This document shows positions 44,659 through 53,883 of a DNA stretch of 56,391 nucleotides, one piece after another; position 1 is the first letter of the stretch; every line of letters starts with the position of its first letter. The stretch is from positions 1 to 56,391 of the forward strand of contig NZ_JAGIBD010000022.1 of the NCBI RefSeq assembly GCF_017744555.1. Direction: 5' to 3'. Origin of the DNA: Cellulomonas sp. GTDB taxonomy: Bacteria > Actinomycetota > Actinomycetes > Actinomycetales > Cellulomonadaceae. The notes below the pieces were generated by a model. That model made no database searches and was not told the DNA's origin. It saw nothing but the letters and a program-made list of their open reading frames with translations. A program made the translations under genes and the position numbers.

Positions 44659-45956
44659 GGGGCGAGTCTGCCCGGCACGTCCGACAGCGGAGCCGTCGCG
44701 CCGTCGTCCCGTGGACCGGGCGTCAGAGCGGCGGGCTGTGGGCGGTTCGCGGACCCTACGGAATCGCCGGAACCCGCCTGACCGGCCCGCTCGACCAACC
44801 GCTCGATGCCGTCCAGCAGCAGCCGCATCCCGAACCCCAACGCCTCGTCGTCGGCCGGCACGGGGGACACGTCGAACGCCCCTGCGTCGACCGCCCGGAG
44901 CAGGGCCGGGTGCGCGGCGTGGTCGGCCAGCAGCCGGATCACGTCGCCCATCTCGGCGACGTCGTCGTCCGTCGTCGCGCGCCTGCGCTCACCCATCGCG
45001 GCCACGAGGCGAAGCTCCTCGAGCATGTGGCTCGACACCGCGCCGACGGCCTGCACCTTGTCCGCCTCGGTCAGGGTGACGTCGGACAGCGCCTCGAGCA
45101 TGGCCTCCATCCACGTGAGCCGGTTGGGGCCGAGCGTGTGCAGCACGGACGACGTCTGCGCCATCCACGGGTGCGCGCGCAGCACCGGCTGCGACAACGT
45201 GATGAGCAGCTCGAGCCGAGCCCGCCAGTCGCCCACCTCAGGACCCACGGCCGGTGCACGGCCGCCGGCGCGGTCCGTCATGAGCGCGAGGACCTCGTCC
45301 TTCGAGGACACGTACCGGTAGAGCGACATGGTCGTGAAGCCGAGCGACTCGGCGAGCCGGGCCATCGAGACGGCACCGAGCCCCTCGGCGTCGGCGAGCG
45401 CGATGGCGGCGTCGGCGATCTGCTCGAGCGTGAGGCCGGGGCGCGGACCTCGTCGGGCGGGTTCCGGGGTGCGCCACAGGACGGCGATGTCGGCGGGCAG
45501 CCCGGTGAGGTCGGCGGCAGGAGCCGACGAGCCGTCCTGCTCGGCGCGCTGCGCCTGCCGGCGGGCGTTCTCGGCCTCGCGGGCGGCCCGCTGCTGGGCC
45601 AGCGCGGCCGCACGCTGGGCCTTCTCGGCCTCGCGGAGCGCTCGGCCCGCCTCTCGGGCGGCGTCGCGCGCCGCGCGCTCGCGCTCGGACCGGCGCCGCT
45701 CGGCCTCCTTGACGAGCTCCTGCTCGGCCCGTTCGCGCTCGCGAAGGATGTTCTGCTCGGCCGTCGCCAGGTCGCGCTCGCGGCGCTCGGTGTCCTGCCG
45801 GCGGCGGGCCTCGTCACGCTCGGCGTCGCGGGCGGCCTTCTCGCGGGCCTTCTCGGCCTTCTCCTCCTCGCGTCTGGCCAGGCGTTCGGCCTTCTCGCGG
45901 TCGCGACGCAGCGCGTCGGCCTCCCGCCGGGCGTCCGGGTCCTGCTGCTCGTCCAC
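44655..45956 (-). CDS. TetR-family regulator with long charged helical N-terminus
   Basis: 433 residues, about twice the usual TetR length. GTG 45956 has AAGGAGG six bases upstream, so the long N-terminus is well supported. Residues ~1-140 are almost only Glu/Arg/Ala/Lys/Gln (for example EKAERLARREEEKAEKAREK), predicted to be a continuous helix or coiled coil. The HTH follows at ~175-222 (LTLEQIADAAIALADAEG, MARLAESLGFTTMSLYRYVSSKDEVLALM), then a TetR C-terminal domain of the TetR_C type (ADKVQAVGAVSSHMLEELRLV). It is divergent from the ABC exporter at 46039 and probably represses it. The role of the helical part is unknown. Confidence 0.85.
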   Translation of the reverse strand: MDEQQDPDARREADALRRDREKAERLARREEEKAEKAREKAARDAERDEARRRQDTERRERDLATAEQNILRERERAEQELVKEAERRRSERERAARDAAREAGRALREAEKAQRAAALAQQRAAREAENARRQAQRAEQDGSSAPAADLTGLPADIAVLWRTPEPARRGPRPGLTLEQIADAAIALADAEGLGAVSMARLAESLGFTTMSLYRYVSSKDEVLALMTDRAGGRAPAVGPEVGDWRARLELLITLSQPVLRAHPWMAQTSSVLHTLGPNRLTWMEAMLEALSDVTLTEADKVQAVGAVSSHMLEELRLVAAMGERRRATTDDDVAEMGDVIRLLADHAAHPALLRAVDAGAFDVSPVPADDEALGFGMRLLLDGIERLVERAGQAGSGDSVGSANRPQPAALTPGPRDDGATAPLSDVPGRLAP

Positions 45957-45983
45957 GCGAACCTCCTTGACGGCCGATCCTAT

Positions 45984-46024
45984 AACTGTGTATGACTTAC
46001 ACACACAGTTTACGTCATACACAG
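45984..46024. promoter_or_regulatory. Palindromic operator between the TetR gene and the ABC exporter
   Basis: Three nested inverted repeats share this segment: CTGTGTATGAC (45986-45996) with GTCATACACAG (46014-46024), AACTGTGT (45984-45991) with ACACAGTT (46003-46010), and a TetR-style 17-mer TGTGTATGACTTACACA (45987-46003). The segment is A/T-rich. It lies between both start codons, so one site could control both directions. Confidence 0.75.
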
Positions 46025-46038
46025 AAGGGGACACCGAC

Positions 46039-46944
46039 ATGACTGCTCCCGTCGTCGTCGCCCGTGGCCTGCGCAAGGCCTACGGCGACGTGACCGTGCT
46101 CGACGGCGTCGACCTCGACGTCGGCCGCGGCGAGGTGCTCGCCCTGCTCGGGCCCAACGGCGCCGGCAAGACGACCACCGTCCGGATCCTGTCGACCCTG
46201 CTCCGGCCCGACGCCGGGACCGCGCACGTCGCGGGCGCCGACGTGCTCCGCGACCCCGGCCGGGTCCGAGCCGCGATCAGCCTCACCGGCCAGTACGCGG
46301 CGGTCGACGAGCTGCTCACCGGCGAGGAGAACCTGCGCCTCATGGCCCGCCTCGCGCACCTGCCGTCGCGCGAGATCCGCACGCGGTCCGCCGAGCTGCT
46401 CGAGCTGTTCGACCTCACCGACGCCGCCCGCCGCGTCGTCAAGACGTACTCGGGAGGCATGCGCCGTCGGCTCGACCTCGCGGTCAGCCTGCTGAGCCGT
46501 CCCCAGGTCGTGTTCCTCGACGAGCCGACCACCGGCCTCGACCCGCGCAGCCGCAACGACCTGTGGGACGTCATCCGCGACGTCGTGGCGGGCGGGGCGA
46601 CCGTGCTGCTGACGACGCAGTACCTGGAGGAGGCCGACCAGCTCGCCGACCGGATCTCCGTCATCGACCACGGCCGTGTCATCGCGGACGGCACCGCCGC
46701 CGACCTCAAGCGTTCCGTCGGGTCCGCGCACGTCGAGGTCGTGCTGCGGTCCGGGGCTGCCGAGCAGGTGCCGACCGACGGGTCCGTGCCCGACGTGCGG
46801 CGCATCCTCGCCGACATCGAGCGACGCGGCGTCGACGTCGAGAGCTGGCAGGTCCGCTCCCCCACGCTCGACGACGTCTTCCTCACCCTCACCGGCCGGC
46901 CCACCGACGAGCTCGTCGGTGCCTCCACCACTCGGGAGTCCTGA
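46039..46944 (+). CDS. ABC transporter ATP-binding protein (DrrA-like, second system)
   Basis: 301 residues. Walker A GPNGAGKTTTV, signature YSGGMRRRLDLAVSL, Walker B VVFLDEPTTGLDP, H-loop TTQYLEEADQLAD (Gln in place of His at the switch position, as in DrrA). The C-terminal domain ends with SPTLDDVFLTLTGR. It drives the permease encoded next; start and stop overlap (TGATG at 46942-46946). Control by the divergent TetR protein is likely. The substrate is unknown. Confidence 0.93.
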   Translation: MTAPVVVARGLRKAYGDVTVLDGVDLDVGRGEVLALLGPNGAGKTTTVRILSTLLRPDAGTAHVAGADVLRDPGRVRAAISLTGQYAAVDELLTGEENLRLMARLAHLPSREIRTRSAELLELFDLTDAARRVVKTYSGGMRRRLDLAVSLLSRPQVVFLDEPTTGLDPRSRNDLWDVIRDVVAGGATVLLTTQYLEEADQLADRISVIDHGRVIADGTAADLKRSVGSAHVEVVLRSGAAEQVPTDGSVPDVRRILADIERRGVDVESWQVRSPTLDDVFLTLTGRPTDELVGASTTRES

Positions 46945-47744
46945 TGACCGCCACCGCCGTCGCCCCCGCACCCCTGACGACCCGCGTCCCGCGCGGGCAG
47001 ACCACCCGTGACACGAACGCGCTCATCTGGCGCTGCGTGCGCCGCTCCACCCGGCAGGTCGACTCGGTGTTCATCTCGGTGCTGCTGCCCGTGATGCTGC
47101 TCCTGATGTTCGTCTACGTGTTCGGCGGCGCGATCGACTCGGGCGGCGACTACGTCGACTTCGTGGTGCCCGGGATCATCCTGCTCACCGCCGGGTACGC
47201 GGCCGCGAACACCGCCGTGGAGGTCGCGACCGACAAGACGAACGGGATCATGGACCGCTTCCGGTCGATGCCCATCCGCGCGACCGGCGTGCTCACCGGG
47301 CACGTCGTGGCGAGCATGATCCGCAACGCCGTCTCGACCGCGCTCGTCATCGGCGTCGCGTTCCTCGTCGGGTTCAGCCCGCACGCGTCCGCGCTCGAGT
47401 GGCTCGGGGCGCTCGGCATGATCGCGCTGTTCGTGCTGGCCCTGACCTGGGTCGGGGTCGCGATCGGGCTGATCGCTTCGGGGCCGGAGGCGGCCAGCGG
47501 GTTCACGTTCGTGATCCTGTTCGTGCCGTACCTGTCGTCGGCGTTCGTGCCGATCGACACCATGCCGTCCGTGCTCTCGACGATCGCCGAGCACAACCCC
47601 ATCACGCCCGTCACCGACACCGTGCGCGGGCTGCTGCTCGGGATGCCCGTCGGGTCGGCCGCGTGGCAGGCGGTCGTGTGGATGGGCTCGATCTTCCTGG
47701 TGGCCCGGGTCGCGTCGGGGGTGCTGTTCCGCCGCACGGCCTGA
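46944..47744 (+). CDS. ABC-2 type transporter permease (second system)
   Basis: 266 residues with six hydrophobic segments, including SVLLPVMLLLMFVYVFGG, YVDFVVPGIILLTAGYA and ALGMIALFVLALTWVGVA. The DrrB-type stretch is TNGIMDRFRSMPIRATGVLTGHVV. The ATG lies in the stop of the ATPase gene, so the pair is coupled. Unlike the exporter at 1438-3302, this one is next to a TetR rather than a PadR regulator. Confidence 0.9.
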   Translation: MTATAVAPAPLTTRVPRGQTTRDTNALIWRCVRRSTRQVDSVFISVLLPVMLLLMFVYVFGGAIDSGGDYVDFVVPGIILLTAGYAAANTAVEVATDKTNGIMDRFRSMPIRATGVLTGHVVASMIRNAVSTALVIGVAFLVGFSPHASALEWLGALGMIALFVLALTWVGVAIGLIASGPEAASGFTFVILFVPYLSSAFVPIDTMPSVLSTIAEHNPITPVTDTVRGLLLGMPVGSAAWQAVVWMGSIFLVARVASGVLFRRTA

Positions 47745-47757
47745 CCCCGGCTCCGGA

Positions 47758-47795
47758 CGACGCCCGTTCGCGGCCTGCACCGTGGGCGGGCGTCG
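47758..47795 (+). terminator. Possible terminator after the second exporter
   Basis: CGACGCCCG (47758-47766) and CGGGCGTCG (47787-47795) make a perfect 9-bp stem with a 20-base loop shortly after the permease stop. Confidence 0.5.
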
Positions 47796-47844
47796 GTCGT
47801 CCTCAGCGCACCGACGGGATGCGGGTCGCTGGCACGATGAGGCC

Positions 47845-48699
47845 GTGACGCGCGACGAGCTTGACGAGGCGACGTACTGCTGCGATGACCTGCGGTATCA
47901 CGAGGCGCAGAGGTGCGAGCGGCACACTTCGCCGTGGGACTGCCCAGACGTAGTGCTCCTACGGCGTCGGAACGGCACCTTCGGGCTGCCCGTCCGCGAC
48001 GGCGTGGGTGCCGCAGCGACGAGCTCCATCAGCATCCGCTGCTGCCCGTGGTGCGGCTCACCTTTGCCCGGCCACGAGTTGCGACCGCCGACGGCGGCGG
48101 ACCGTGCCGCTGCGCGGCGCGCCCTGCCACTGGTTGGACAGCGGCCGATCGTGCGTGCCGCGGAGTCTGGCGACCTGGACGAGGTGCGTGCGCTGCTGTC
48201 CGCAGGCGTGCCGGCGCTCGACCCCGACTCCGGCGGATGGACGGCCCTGCACGCCGCCGCCGAGCGGTGCCACCCCGACGTCGTCCGGGTCCTGCTCGAC
48301 TCGGGCGCGGACGTCGACGTCCGCGACGACGACGCCTCCACGCCGCTGCTCAGCGCCGCGGGTGAAGCCGATGGCGCGACGGTCTCTCTGCTCATCGAGG
48401 CGGGTGCGGATGTCAACGTCGTCGATCCCGTGCTGGAGTGGACGCCGCTGAGCCGAGCGGCCAACTACGCCAACCTTGACGTACTCACGATGCTGCTGGC
48501 CGCGGGGGCTGACCCGAACGGCGGTGAAGCGCTCCTGGCGGCCGCCGTGGCTGGTAGCCGCGAGTGCGTCGAGCGGCTCGTGGCCGCCGGAGCCGACCCC
48601 GGCCAGCAGGTCGACGGTCAGACCGCCGCGCAGTTGGCACGTGGCCAGGGTCATGAGATGGTCGCGCGCCTGCTCGAGAGTCTGGAGCATCGGGCCTAG
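47845..48699 (+). CDS. DUF6980-like/ankyrin-repeat fusion protein
   Basis: 284 residues. The N-terminal ~85 residues hold a Cys/His-rich domain (YCCDDLRYHEAQRCERHTS, WDCPDVVL, SISIRCCPWCGSPLPG), which matches my memory of DUF6980, a small probable metal-binding domain usually found alone. The rest is five ankyrin-like repeats (GWTALHAAAERCHPDVVRVL, ADVDVRDDDASTPLLSAAG, ADVNVVDPVLEWTPLSRAA and others). GTG 47845 starts at the conserved part. Ankyrin repeats bind proteins, so it may be a metal-dependent adaptor. It ends eight bases from the hrpA stop. Function unknown. Confidence 0.75.
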   Translation: MTRDELDEATYCCDDLRYHEAQRCERHTSPWDCPDVVLLRRRNGTFGLPVRDGVGAAATSSISIRCCPWCGSPLPGHELRPPTAADRAAARRALPLVGQRPIVRAAESGDLDEVRALLSAGVPALDPDSGGWTALHAAAERCHPDVVRVLLDSGADVDVRDDDASTPLLSAAGEADGATVSLLIEAGADVNVVDPVLEWTPLSRAANYANLDVLTMLLAAGADPNGGEALLAAAVAGSRECVERLVAAGADPGQQVDGQTAAQLARGQGHEMVARLLESLEHRA

Positions 48700-48707
48700 G
48701 GACTCTG

Positions 48708-51700
48708 TCAGGGAAGTGCAGCGAGGGCCTTGCGGATGCGGGTCGGGGAGACCGGCACCGGGGTGCCGAGCTGCTGGGCGAACAGGCTGACGCGGAGCTC
48801 CTCGACGAGCCAGCGCAGGTCGTCGATCGCCGCCGCCCGGTCCGTGCCGGGGCGGGTGCCCGTCGCAGCGTCGTCGACGAGCTGCTCGACGTCGTGGACC
48901 TGCCAGGCGAGGTCGTTGTCGCGCTGCGGGTTGCCCGCGGCCTTCTCGAGGCGCGCGCGAGCCGCCCGGAGGTAGCGGGCGACGTGCGGGAGGCGGTCGG
49001 CGCCGACCTCCGACACGAACCCGTCGTGCACCAGCCGGACGGACTGCTCGCGCAGGTCCTGGACCGTCGACAGCAGGGCGAGGCTCGCGGAGCGGCGCAG
49101 GTCGGCGTCGAGCTCGCGCCACGCGGTCAGGACGGCGACGAGGTCGGTGACGACCGCGTGGACGGCGTCCTCCAGGCGGTCACGGACGGCGGTGCGCAGG
49201 GAGGCGTAGGCGTCGGCGTCGCGGACGTCGGCCGGGGTGCGGTCACCGAGGTGGGCGGTCATGAGGCGGTCGATCGCGGCCAGCTGCACGTCCGTGACCA
49301 GCGCGTCGGTGCTCGGGTACGGGCTCGCGGCGAGCGTGAGGGCCTGCGTGCCGGTCCACCTCGTCGTGACGCGGGCCGGCTGAAGGCCGACGTCGAGGAG
49401 CAGGAGCCTGCGCAGGCCGCGGCGGGCGGCGTCCGGGCGGGCGGACTCGTCCGCGAGGGACCGGACGGCGACCGACGAGGTCTCGTCGACGAGCGTCGGG
49501 TAGGCCCGGACCTGCGGGCCGGCGTCGAGGGCCTCGGGCAGGCGGCCGTCGGGGAGGTCGGTGGGCCAGGTGCGCAGGCCGGTGCGCTCGAGGGTGACGA
49601 GAGGGGCCGTGGCGCCGGGCGACGACGGCGCCGTGGCGGTCCCTGCCGCGGCCCGGTCGCCGGCCGCGGCACCGCCACCGGGACGCGCCGCAGCTCCGGT
49701 GCCCGACGACGGACCCGGCGCGGCCGTCGGTCGTCCGGACCCGCCCGCGGCACGCGCCTCCTCCATCGCGGCCCGCACCGCGGTCCGCACGGCGGAGTCG
49801 ACGGCCTCCTGGGTCTGCGCGGCCAGCCGGCGCCGCAGCACCTGGAGGTCCTTGCCCTCGTCGACCACTCCCCCGCGGTCGCCGACCACCCGGAACGTCA
49901 TGCGCAGGTGCGCGGGCAGCCGGTCGTCGTCGAATGCGTCCCCGGGCACGTCGACGTCGCGCAGCTCGCGCACGGCCCGACGGAACATGTCGCGGAACGA
50001 CGGCGCGGCGTCCCCGGCGCGGACGGTGTCCTCCCACGACGCGGTGTGCGTGGCGAGCCACGCCTCGACCCCGCGGGCGACGTCGGGGGCGGGCACGAGC
50101 TGCACGCGCACGGGCTTGGGCAGCGAGCGGATGGTGGCCGTGACGAGCTCCTCGCGGAGGCCCGGGACCATCCACCCGAACCCGTCCGGCGTCAGCCGCG
50201 CGAGGGCCGTCAGCGGGATGTGTACAGTCACGCCATCCGCTTCTGTACCAGGCTGGAACTGGTAGGTCAGCGGCAGACTCAGGTCGCCCTGCAGCCAGCG
50301 CGACGGGAACGCCGACTCGTCGATGGCATGCGCCTCGTCGCCGACGATGAGCTCGCGCGTGAACGTCAGCAGGTCCGGGTCGCGACGCCGGGCGCCCTTC
50401 CACCACTGGTCGAAGTGGCGGGCGGACACGACGTCGTCGGGCACGCGCTCGTCGTAGAAGGCGAACAGCACGTCGTCGTCGACCACCAGGTCGCGCCGCC
50501 TTGCCCGGGCCTCCAGCCCTTCGGCCTCCGCAAGCAGCCGGCGGTTCTCGTGGAAGAACGCGTGGTGCGTGGTCCACTCGCCCTGCACGAGCGCGTGCCG
50601 GAGGAACAGCTCGCGCGCGTGCTCGGGGTCGACCTTCGCGAACAGCACGCGCCGCTGCGCCACGATCGGGACGCCGTACAGCAGCACCTTCTCGAACGCG
50701 ATCGCCGCGCCCTGCTTCGTCGACCACGCCGGCTCGGAGTACGTGCGCTTCACGAGGTGCGCGCCGACCTCCTCGGCCCACTCGGGCTGGATGCGCGCCG
50801 CGTCGCGGGCCCACAGGCGGGAGGTCTCCACGAGCTCGGCGGCCATGACCCACGCCGGCGGGCGCTTGGCGAGGCCCGAGCCGGGGAAGATCGCGAACCG
50901 GGCGCCGCGTGCGCCGAGGTACTCGTTGCGGGCGCGCCGGTCCGGCCGCCCCCCGGCGCGGCCGCCACGGGCCGGCGCCGCGACCTCGGTGGCCTCCTGC
51001 ATGCCGATCTGCGACAGCAGCCCGGACAGGACCGCGAGGTGGATCCGGTCGGCGTCCCACTCGAGGCGCAGCGCTCCGCGGACGGGCTGGTCGGACTCCG
51101 GCACCTCGGGGCTCGTCGGCCGGGCCTGCGGCGGCTCGACGCGGATCCCGAGCGGCTTCGCGAGCTCCCGCAGCTGCGTCACCACGTCCTGCCACTCGCG
51201 GATCCGCAGGTAGTTGAGGTGCTCGGACCGGCACATCCGGCGGAACGCGTTGCCGGACAGCTCGCGCTGCTGCTCGCGCAGGTACGTCCACAGGTTGAGG
51301 TAGGCGAGCAGGTCGGACGTGGGGTCGGCGAACCGGGAGTGCAGCTGGTCGGCCCGGTCGCGCTCGTCGGCGGGCCGCTCGCGGGGGTCCTGGATCGACA
51401 GCGCGGCGGCGATCACCATGACCTCGCGCGCGACGCCCCGGCGGCCGGCCTCGACGATCATCCGGGCCAGCCGCGGGTCCATGGGCAGCTGTGCGAGCGC
51501 CCGGCCGGTCTCGGTCAGCCGGGTGGTGCCGTCGACGGACTCGAGCGCGGCGAGCTCCGTGAGGAGCTGGACGCCGTCGCGGACCGCGCGCACGTCCGGC
51601 GGGTCGACGAACGGGAAGCCCGTGACGTCGTCCGGCGACGCGGCGACGCCCACGGCGATCATCTGCAGGATGACCGACGCCAGAGATGTACGAAGGATCT

Positions 51701-53129
51701 CCGGCTCGGTGTACATCGGTCGCGACGCGAAGTCGTCCTCCGAGTAGAGCCGGATCGCGATGCCGTCCGCGACACGCCCGCAGCGGCCCGAGCGCTGGTT
51801 CGCGGACGCCTGCGAGATCGGCTCGATGGGCAGCCGCTGCACCTTCGTCGCCTTCGAGTACCGGCTGATGCGCGCGGTCCCCGGGTCGACGACGTACCTG
51901 ATGCCCGGCACCGTCAGCGACGTCTCCGCGACATTCGTCGAGAGCACGACCCGACGGTGCGGGTGCCGCTCGAACACACGGTGCTGCTCGGCAGCCGAGA
52001 GCCGGCTGTACAGGGGGAGGAGCTCGACGGCCTGCGGGTGCCGCGGGTCGGTGACGCGCGTACCGAGCGACGTGCGCAGCGCGTCCTCCGCGTCGCGGAT
52101 CTCCCGCTCGCCCGAGAGGAACACGAGGATGTCGCCCGGCCCCTCGGCGGCGAGCTCGTCGACCGCCTCCGTGAGGGCCGTCATGAGGTCGCGGTCCTCG
52201 GTCGCCTTCTGCCGCGTCCGCTTCGGCGCGGCGTCGCCCTCGGGGACCTCGACGTCCGGGGACAGCGGCCTGTACCGGATCTCCACCGGGTACGTGCGGC
52301 CCGTGACCTCGACGACCGGCGCGGGCACGCCGTCAGGGTGGTCGTCCGTCGGGGGACCGGCGAAGTGCCGCGCGAACCGGGCCGAGTCGATCGTCGCGGA
52401 CGTGATGACGACCTTGAGGTCCGGCCGGCGAGGGAGCAGCCGCGTGAGGTAGCCGAGGATGAAGTCGATGTTGAGCGACCGCTCGTGCGCCTCGTCGATG
52501 ATCAGCGTGTCGTACGCCAGCAGCAGCGGGTCCCGCTGGATCTGCGCGAGCAGGATGCCGTCCGTCATCACCTTGACGAGCGTGTTCTCGCTCGACTCGT
52601 CCGTGAACCGCACCTGGTACCCGACGAGCTCGCCGAGCGTCGTGCCGATCTCCTCGGCGATCCGCTCGGCGACCGACCGTGCCGCGATCCGGCGGGGCTG
52701 CGTGTGACCGATCTGGCCCGCCCGGCCGCGGCCCAGGTCGAGGGCGATCTTCGGCAGCTGCGTCGTCTTGCCCGAGCCCGTCTCGCCCGCGACGACGACC
52801 ACCTGGTGATCGCGGATCGCCGCGGCGATCTCGTCGCGCCGGGCGCTGACGGGGAGCTGGTCGGGGTAGACGATCGCGGGGAGGACCACCGCCTCGCGGT
52901 GGGCGGCTGCGCGGGCCCGACGGGCGGCCGTGCGCTCGTCGTCCTGCGGCGGGCGACCCCCGCGCCGAGCACTCTGGCGAGGTGCGCCGTCGCCCGACGG
53001 GCGGCCGTCGTCGCGTCGTCGGGCACCGCGTCCTCGTCGTCCGGAACCCCCGCGCCTCGCCTCCCCGCCCTGGGCACGCCCGTCGCCCGGACCGCGCGGG
53101 TCGGCAGGCGAGGAGGCGGAGGAGGTCAC
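48708..53129 (-). CDS. hrpA: ATP-dependent RNA helicase HrpA (DEAH box)
   Basis: About 1473 residues. Motifs in order: I GETGSGKTTQ, Ia TQPRRIAA, II DEAH (IIDEAHERSLNIDF), III SATID, V STNVAETSLTVPGI, VI QRSGRCGR. A helicase-associated domain and the DUF3418-type C-terminus follow. GTG 53129 is chosen because the upstream codons to 53189 lie in the divergent promoter area and GGGAG precedes it. The first ~80 residues are Arg/Gly-rich, and another low-complexity Ala/Gly/Pro insert lies near residue 1130 (around 49610-49750). It remodels RNA or ribosomes in the cytoplasm. Confidence 0.95.
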   Translation of the reverse strand: MTSSASSPADPRGPGDGRAQGGEARRGGSGRRGRGARRRDDGRPSGDGAPRQSARRGGRPPQDDERTAARRARAAAHREAVVLPAIVYPDQLPVSARRDEIAAAIRDHQVVVVAGETGSGKTTQLPKIALDLGRGRAGQIGHTQPRRIAARSVAERIAEEIGTTLGELVGYQVRFTDESSENTLVKVMTDGILLAQIQRDPLLLAYDTLIIDEAHERSLNIDFILGYLTRLLPRRPDLKVVITSATIDSARFARHFAGPPTDDHPDGVPAPVVEVTGRTYPVEIRYRPLSPDVEVPEGDAAPKRTRQKATEDRDLMTALTEAVDELAAEGPGDILVFLSGEREIRDAEDALRTSLGTRVTDPRHPQAVELLPLYSRLSAAEQHRVFERHPHRRVVLSTNVAETSLTVPGIRYVVDPGTARISRYSKATKVQRLPIEPISQASANQRSGRCGRVADGIAIRLYSEDDFASRPMYTEPEILRTSLASVILQMIAVGVAASPDDVTGFPFVDPPDVRAVRDGVQLLTELAALESVDGTTRLTETGRALAQLPMDPRLARMIVEAGRRGVAREVMVIAAALSIQDPRERPADERDRADQLHSRFADPTSDLLAYLNLWTYLREQQRELSGNAFRRMCRSEHLNYLRIREWQDVVTQLRELAKPLGIRVEPPQARPTSPEVPESDQPVRGALRLEWDADRIHLAVLSGLLSQIGMQEATEVAAPARGGRAGGRPDRRARNEYLGARGARFAIFPGSGLAKRPPAWVMAAELVETSRLWARDAARIQPEWAEEVGAHLVKRTYSEPAWSTKQGAAIAFEKVLLYGVPIVAQRRVLFAKVDPEHARELFLRHALVQGEWTTHHAFFHENRRLLAEAEGLEARARRRDLVVDDDVLFAFYDERVPDDVVSARHFDQWWKGARRRDPDLLTFTRELIVGDEAHAIDESAFPSRWLQGDLSLPLTYQFQPGTEADGVTVHIPLTALARLTPDGFGWMVPGLREELVTATIRSLPKPVRVQLVPAPDVARGVEAWLATHTASWEDTVRAGDAAPSFRDMFRRAVRELRDVDVPGDAFDDDRLPAHLRMTFRVVGDRGGVVDEGKDLQVLRRRLAAQTQEAVDSAVRTAVRAAMEEARAAGGSGRPTAAPGPSSGTGAAARPGGGAAAGDRAAAGTATAPSSPGATAPLVTLERTGLRTWPTDLPDGRLPEALDAGPQVRAYPTLVDETSSVAVRSLADESARPDAARRGLRRLLLLDVGLQPARVTTRWTGTQALTLAASPYPSTDALVTDVQLAAIDRLMTAHLGDRTPADVRDADAYASLRTAVRDRLEDAVHAVVTDLVAVLTAWRELDADLRRSASLALLSTVQDLREQSVRLVHDGFVSEVGADRLPHVARYLRAARARLEKAAGNPQRDNDLAWQVHDVEQLVDDAATGTRPGTDRAAAIDDLRWLVEELRVSLFAQQLGTPVPVSPTRIRKALAALP

Positions 53130-53215
53130 GACCGTCGATTCTCCCAGGTGCTCGGGAGACGTCGCGCGCTGATTCCTCGACGGCCGCACGAGCCTGGCGT
53201 CCTACAGTGGCGCGC

Positions 53216-53713
53216 ATGAGTGACGACGCCCCCGCCCAGCCGCCCTCCGACGGCGAACGGCGCGCGCTGGCCGCGCTGGAGGCGGCCGAGATCGGCTTCT
53301 CCGTCAGCCGGCACGGACCCGTCAGCTCGCTCGCCGAGGCGGCGCAGGCGCGCGGCATCGAGCCGTCGGGGATCGTCAAGACGATCGTCGTGCGGCGCGG
53401 GGACGACGACTTCCTGTTCGTGCTGGTCCCCGGCGACCGCACCATCTCGTGGCCCAAGCTGCGGGCCCTGCTCGGCGTGAGCCGGCTCTCGATGCCCGAC
53501 GCCGCGACCGCCCGCGACGTCACCGGCTACGAGCGCGGCACCATCACGCCGTTCGGGTCCGTGCGGGAGTGGCCCGTCGTCGCCGACTCCCGGATCCCCG
53601 GTCGGGCCGTGTCGATCGGCGGCGGCGCGCACGGCGTCGCGGCGACCGTCGACGGGGACGAGCTGACGAAGGCGCTGTCGGCGACCGTCGCGGACGTGAC
53701 CGACCCCGAGTGA
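53216..53713 (+). CDS. YbaK/EbsC-type aminoacyl-tRNA deacylase
   Basis: 165 residues. Family features: EIGFSVSRHGPVSSLAEAAQARGIEPSGIVKTIVVRR (with the key Lys in the IVKT segment), FVLVPGDRTISWPKL and GYERGTITPFG, ending with a glycine loop SIGGGAHGVAAT. It hydrolyses mischarged aminoacyl-tRNA such as Cys- or Ala-tRNA(Pro). ATG 53216 follows GTGGCGCGC without a clear Shine-Dalgarno. It is divergent from hrpA with 86 bases between starts. Confidence 0.9.
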   Translation: MSDDAPAQPPSDGERRALAALEAAEIGFSVSRHGPVSSLAEAAQARGIEPSGIVKTIVVRRGDDDFLFVLVPGDRTISWPKLRALLGVSRLSMPDAATARDVTGYERGTITPFGSVREWPVVADSRIPGRAVSIGGGAHGVAATVDGDELTKALSATVADVTDPE

Positions 53714-53883
53714 AGGTCGCCGTCGGTGACGCTGTCCGGACCGGACAGATCCGGCTCCTGAATGTGTGGGAAACGGAGTAATCGGTCCGATTCGGGTCGC
53801 GTGAGCGATACTTGCGGGTACGGTCATGGCGCCGGTCCCGAGAAAGCGGTACCGCACGCGCTGGTGTCACGAGGCGAGGAGCC

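Noticed and set aside
48894..53219. A very long open frame on the plus strand opposite hrpA
   Set aside because: It is the GC-rich mirror of a gene with a complete helicase motif set, its product has no domain pattern, and it has no ribosome site.
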